Shown piece after piece: positions 63,696 to 64,000 of a stretch of 64,000 nucleotides of DNA. Made by a program: the position numbers and the translations under genes. Every line of letters begins with the position of its first letter. The stretch's first letter is position 1. Under the pieces are notes generated by a model that saw only the letters and a list, made by a program, of their open reading frames with translations, did not search any database and was not told the origin of the DNA. Source of the DNA: Staphylotrichum longicolle (lineage: Eukaryota; Ascomycota; Sordariomycetes; Sordariales; Chaetomiaceae). The stretch lies in contig JAHCVI010000006.1 of the NCBI GenBank assembly GCA_019096155.1, positions 124,001-188,000 on the forward strand, written 5' to 3'.

Positions 63696-64000
63696 TCATT
63701 GACTGATTAGATTGGGCGTGCTCTGGTCAGTTTGTCTTTTGGTGCATATGAGGAGATCAGCCACCCACAATGCTTCATTCGTCCGACGCCGGCAGCGATC
63801 AAGGGTCTGGCAGGCGCCCAAGTCATCTCCAGAGGCTGACCAGGCCGTGGCTTCTTGGAAATTTACCTCGATGGCGTTGAGCGGTGGTCGCCCATCTTTA
63901 CCTCCGGCCTTCTCTGCTTCTACGGCAGCTCTCCATATGGACGTGGTATAGCCGATAAACTCGCGTCTGCGGACAGCAACGTAATTGAGATTGTCAAGCT
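63696..64000 (-). CDS. C-terminal end of an unidentified protein, 5' partial
   Basis: Reading the minus strand from the right edge, a frame without stops runs 99 codons to TGA at 63698-63696. It includes NLNYVAVRRREFIGYTTSIWRAAVEAEKAGG-type helical sequence (shown here as NLNYVAVRRREF and TSIWRAAVEAEKAG), then RPPLNAIEVNFQEATAW. It has no ATG inside the window. Codon choice and amino-acid mix look protein-like, but no domain is recognised and 300 nt is a short basis. Confidence 0.4.
   Translation of the reverse strand, partial: LDNLNYVAVRRREFIGYTTSIWRAAVEAEKAGGKDGRPPLNAIEVNFQEATAWSASGDDLGACQTLDRCRRRTNEALWVADLLICTKRQTDQSTPNLISQ

Overview
The window reads as nuclear DNA of a filamentous ascomycete (Pezizomycotina, most likely Sordariomycetes). 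It is GC-rich and gene-dense. Genes have short introns (about 47-122 nt) with GT..AG ends and CTAAC/CTGAC-type branch sites. The gene families are typical of moulds: Clr5 domain, DUF3632, DUF1996, WSC and LysM domains, tannase/feruloyl esterase, DHA2 and Dal5-type transporters, F-box proteins. There are no operons. I see no rRNA, convincing tRNA, transposon, CRISPR array or viral insertion. Exon coordinates were derived by hand from reading frames and splice consensus.

Layout. 0-13 kb: 3' part of a DHA2-type MFS exporter, an F-box protein, CTP synthase (nine exons), a secreted tannase/feruloyl esterase and a Dal5-type MFS transporter. 13-24 kb: an accessory-looking block with an unrecognised 302-aa protein divergent from a 1302-aa TPR-CHAT (caspase-like) protein, an unrecognised 249-aa protein, and a dynamin-family GTPase broken by an in-frame stop. 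24-33 kb: a DUF1996 secreted protein with a frameshift and a GC-AG intron, an SNF2-type ATPase, a small unrecognised protein, an RNase T1-family enzyme with a GPI-type tail, and a DUF3632 protein. 34-41.5 kb: a Clr5-domain protein, a cysteine-rich secreted peptide with a defensin-like pattern, an MDR oxidoreductase, an unrecognised conserved-looking protein, and a LysM-WSC surface protein. 42-51.5 kb: a large F-box protein with an Asp/Ser repeat, an acyl-CoA dehydrogenase with two frameshifts, and an IRE1 gene whose kinase and RNase halves have decayed. 52-64 kb: Hel2/ZNF598 E3 ligase, a DEK_C-SWIB chromatin protein, an FAD monooxygenase, a CorA-like membrane protein, and the 3' end of an unidentified minus-strand gene.

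Two themes stand out. First, the TPR-CHAT protein, its divergent partner and the nearby dynamin-like GTPase resemble the kinds of proteins used in programmed cell death and innate immunity in fungi and bacteria; this grouping is an inference from family membership and position. Second, several otherwise good genes carry single-base frame breaks, mostly in G/C runs. That points either to residual assembly error or to real decay. The IRE1 copy is different: its key catalytic residues are substituted as well, so base-calling error alone is unlikely to explain it.
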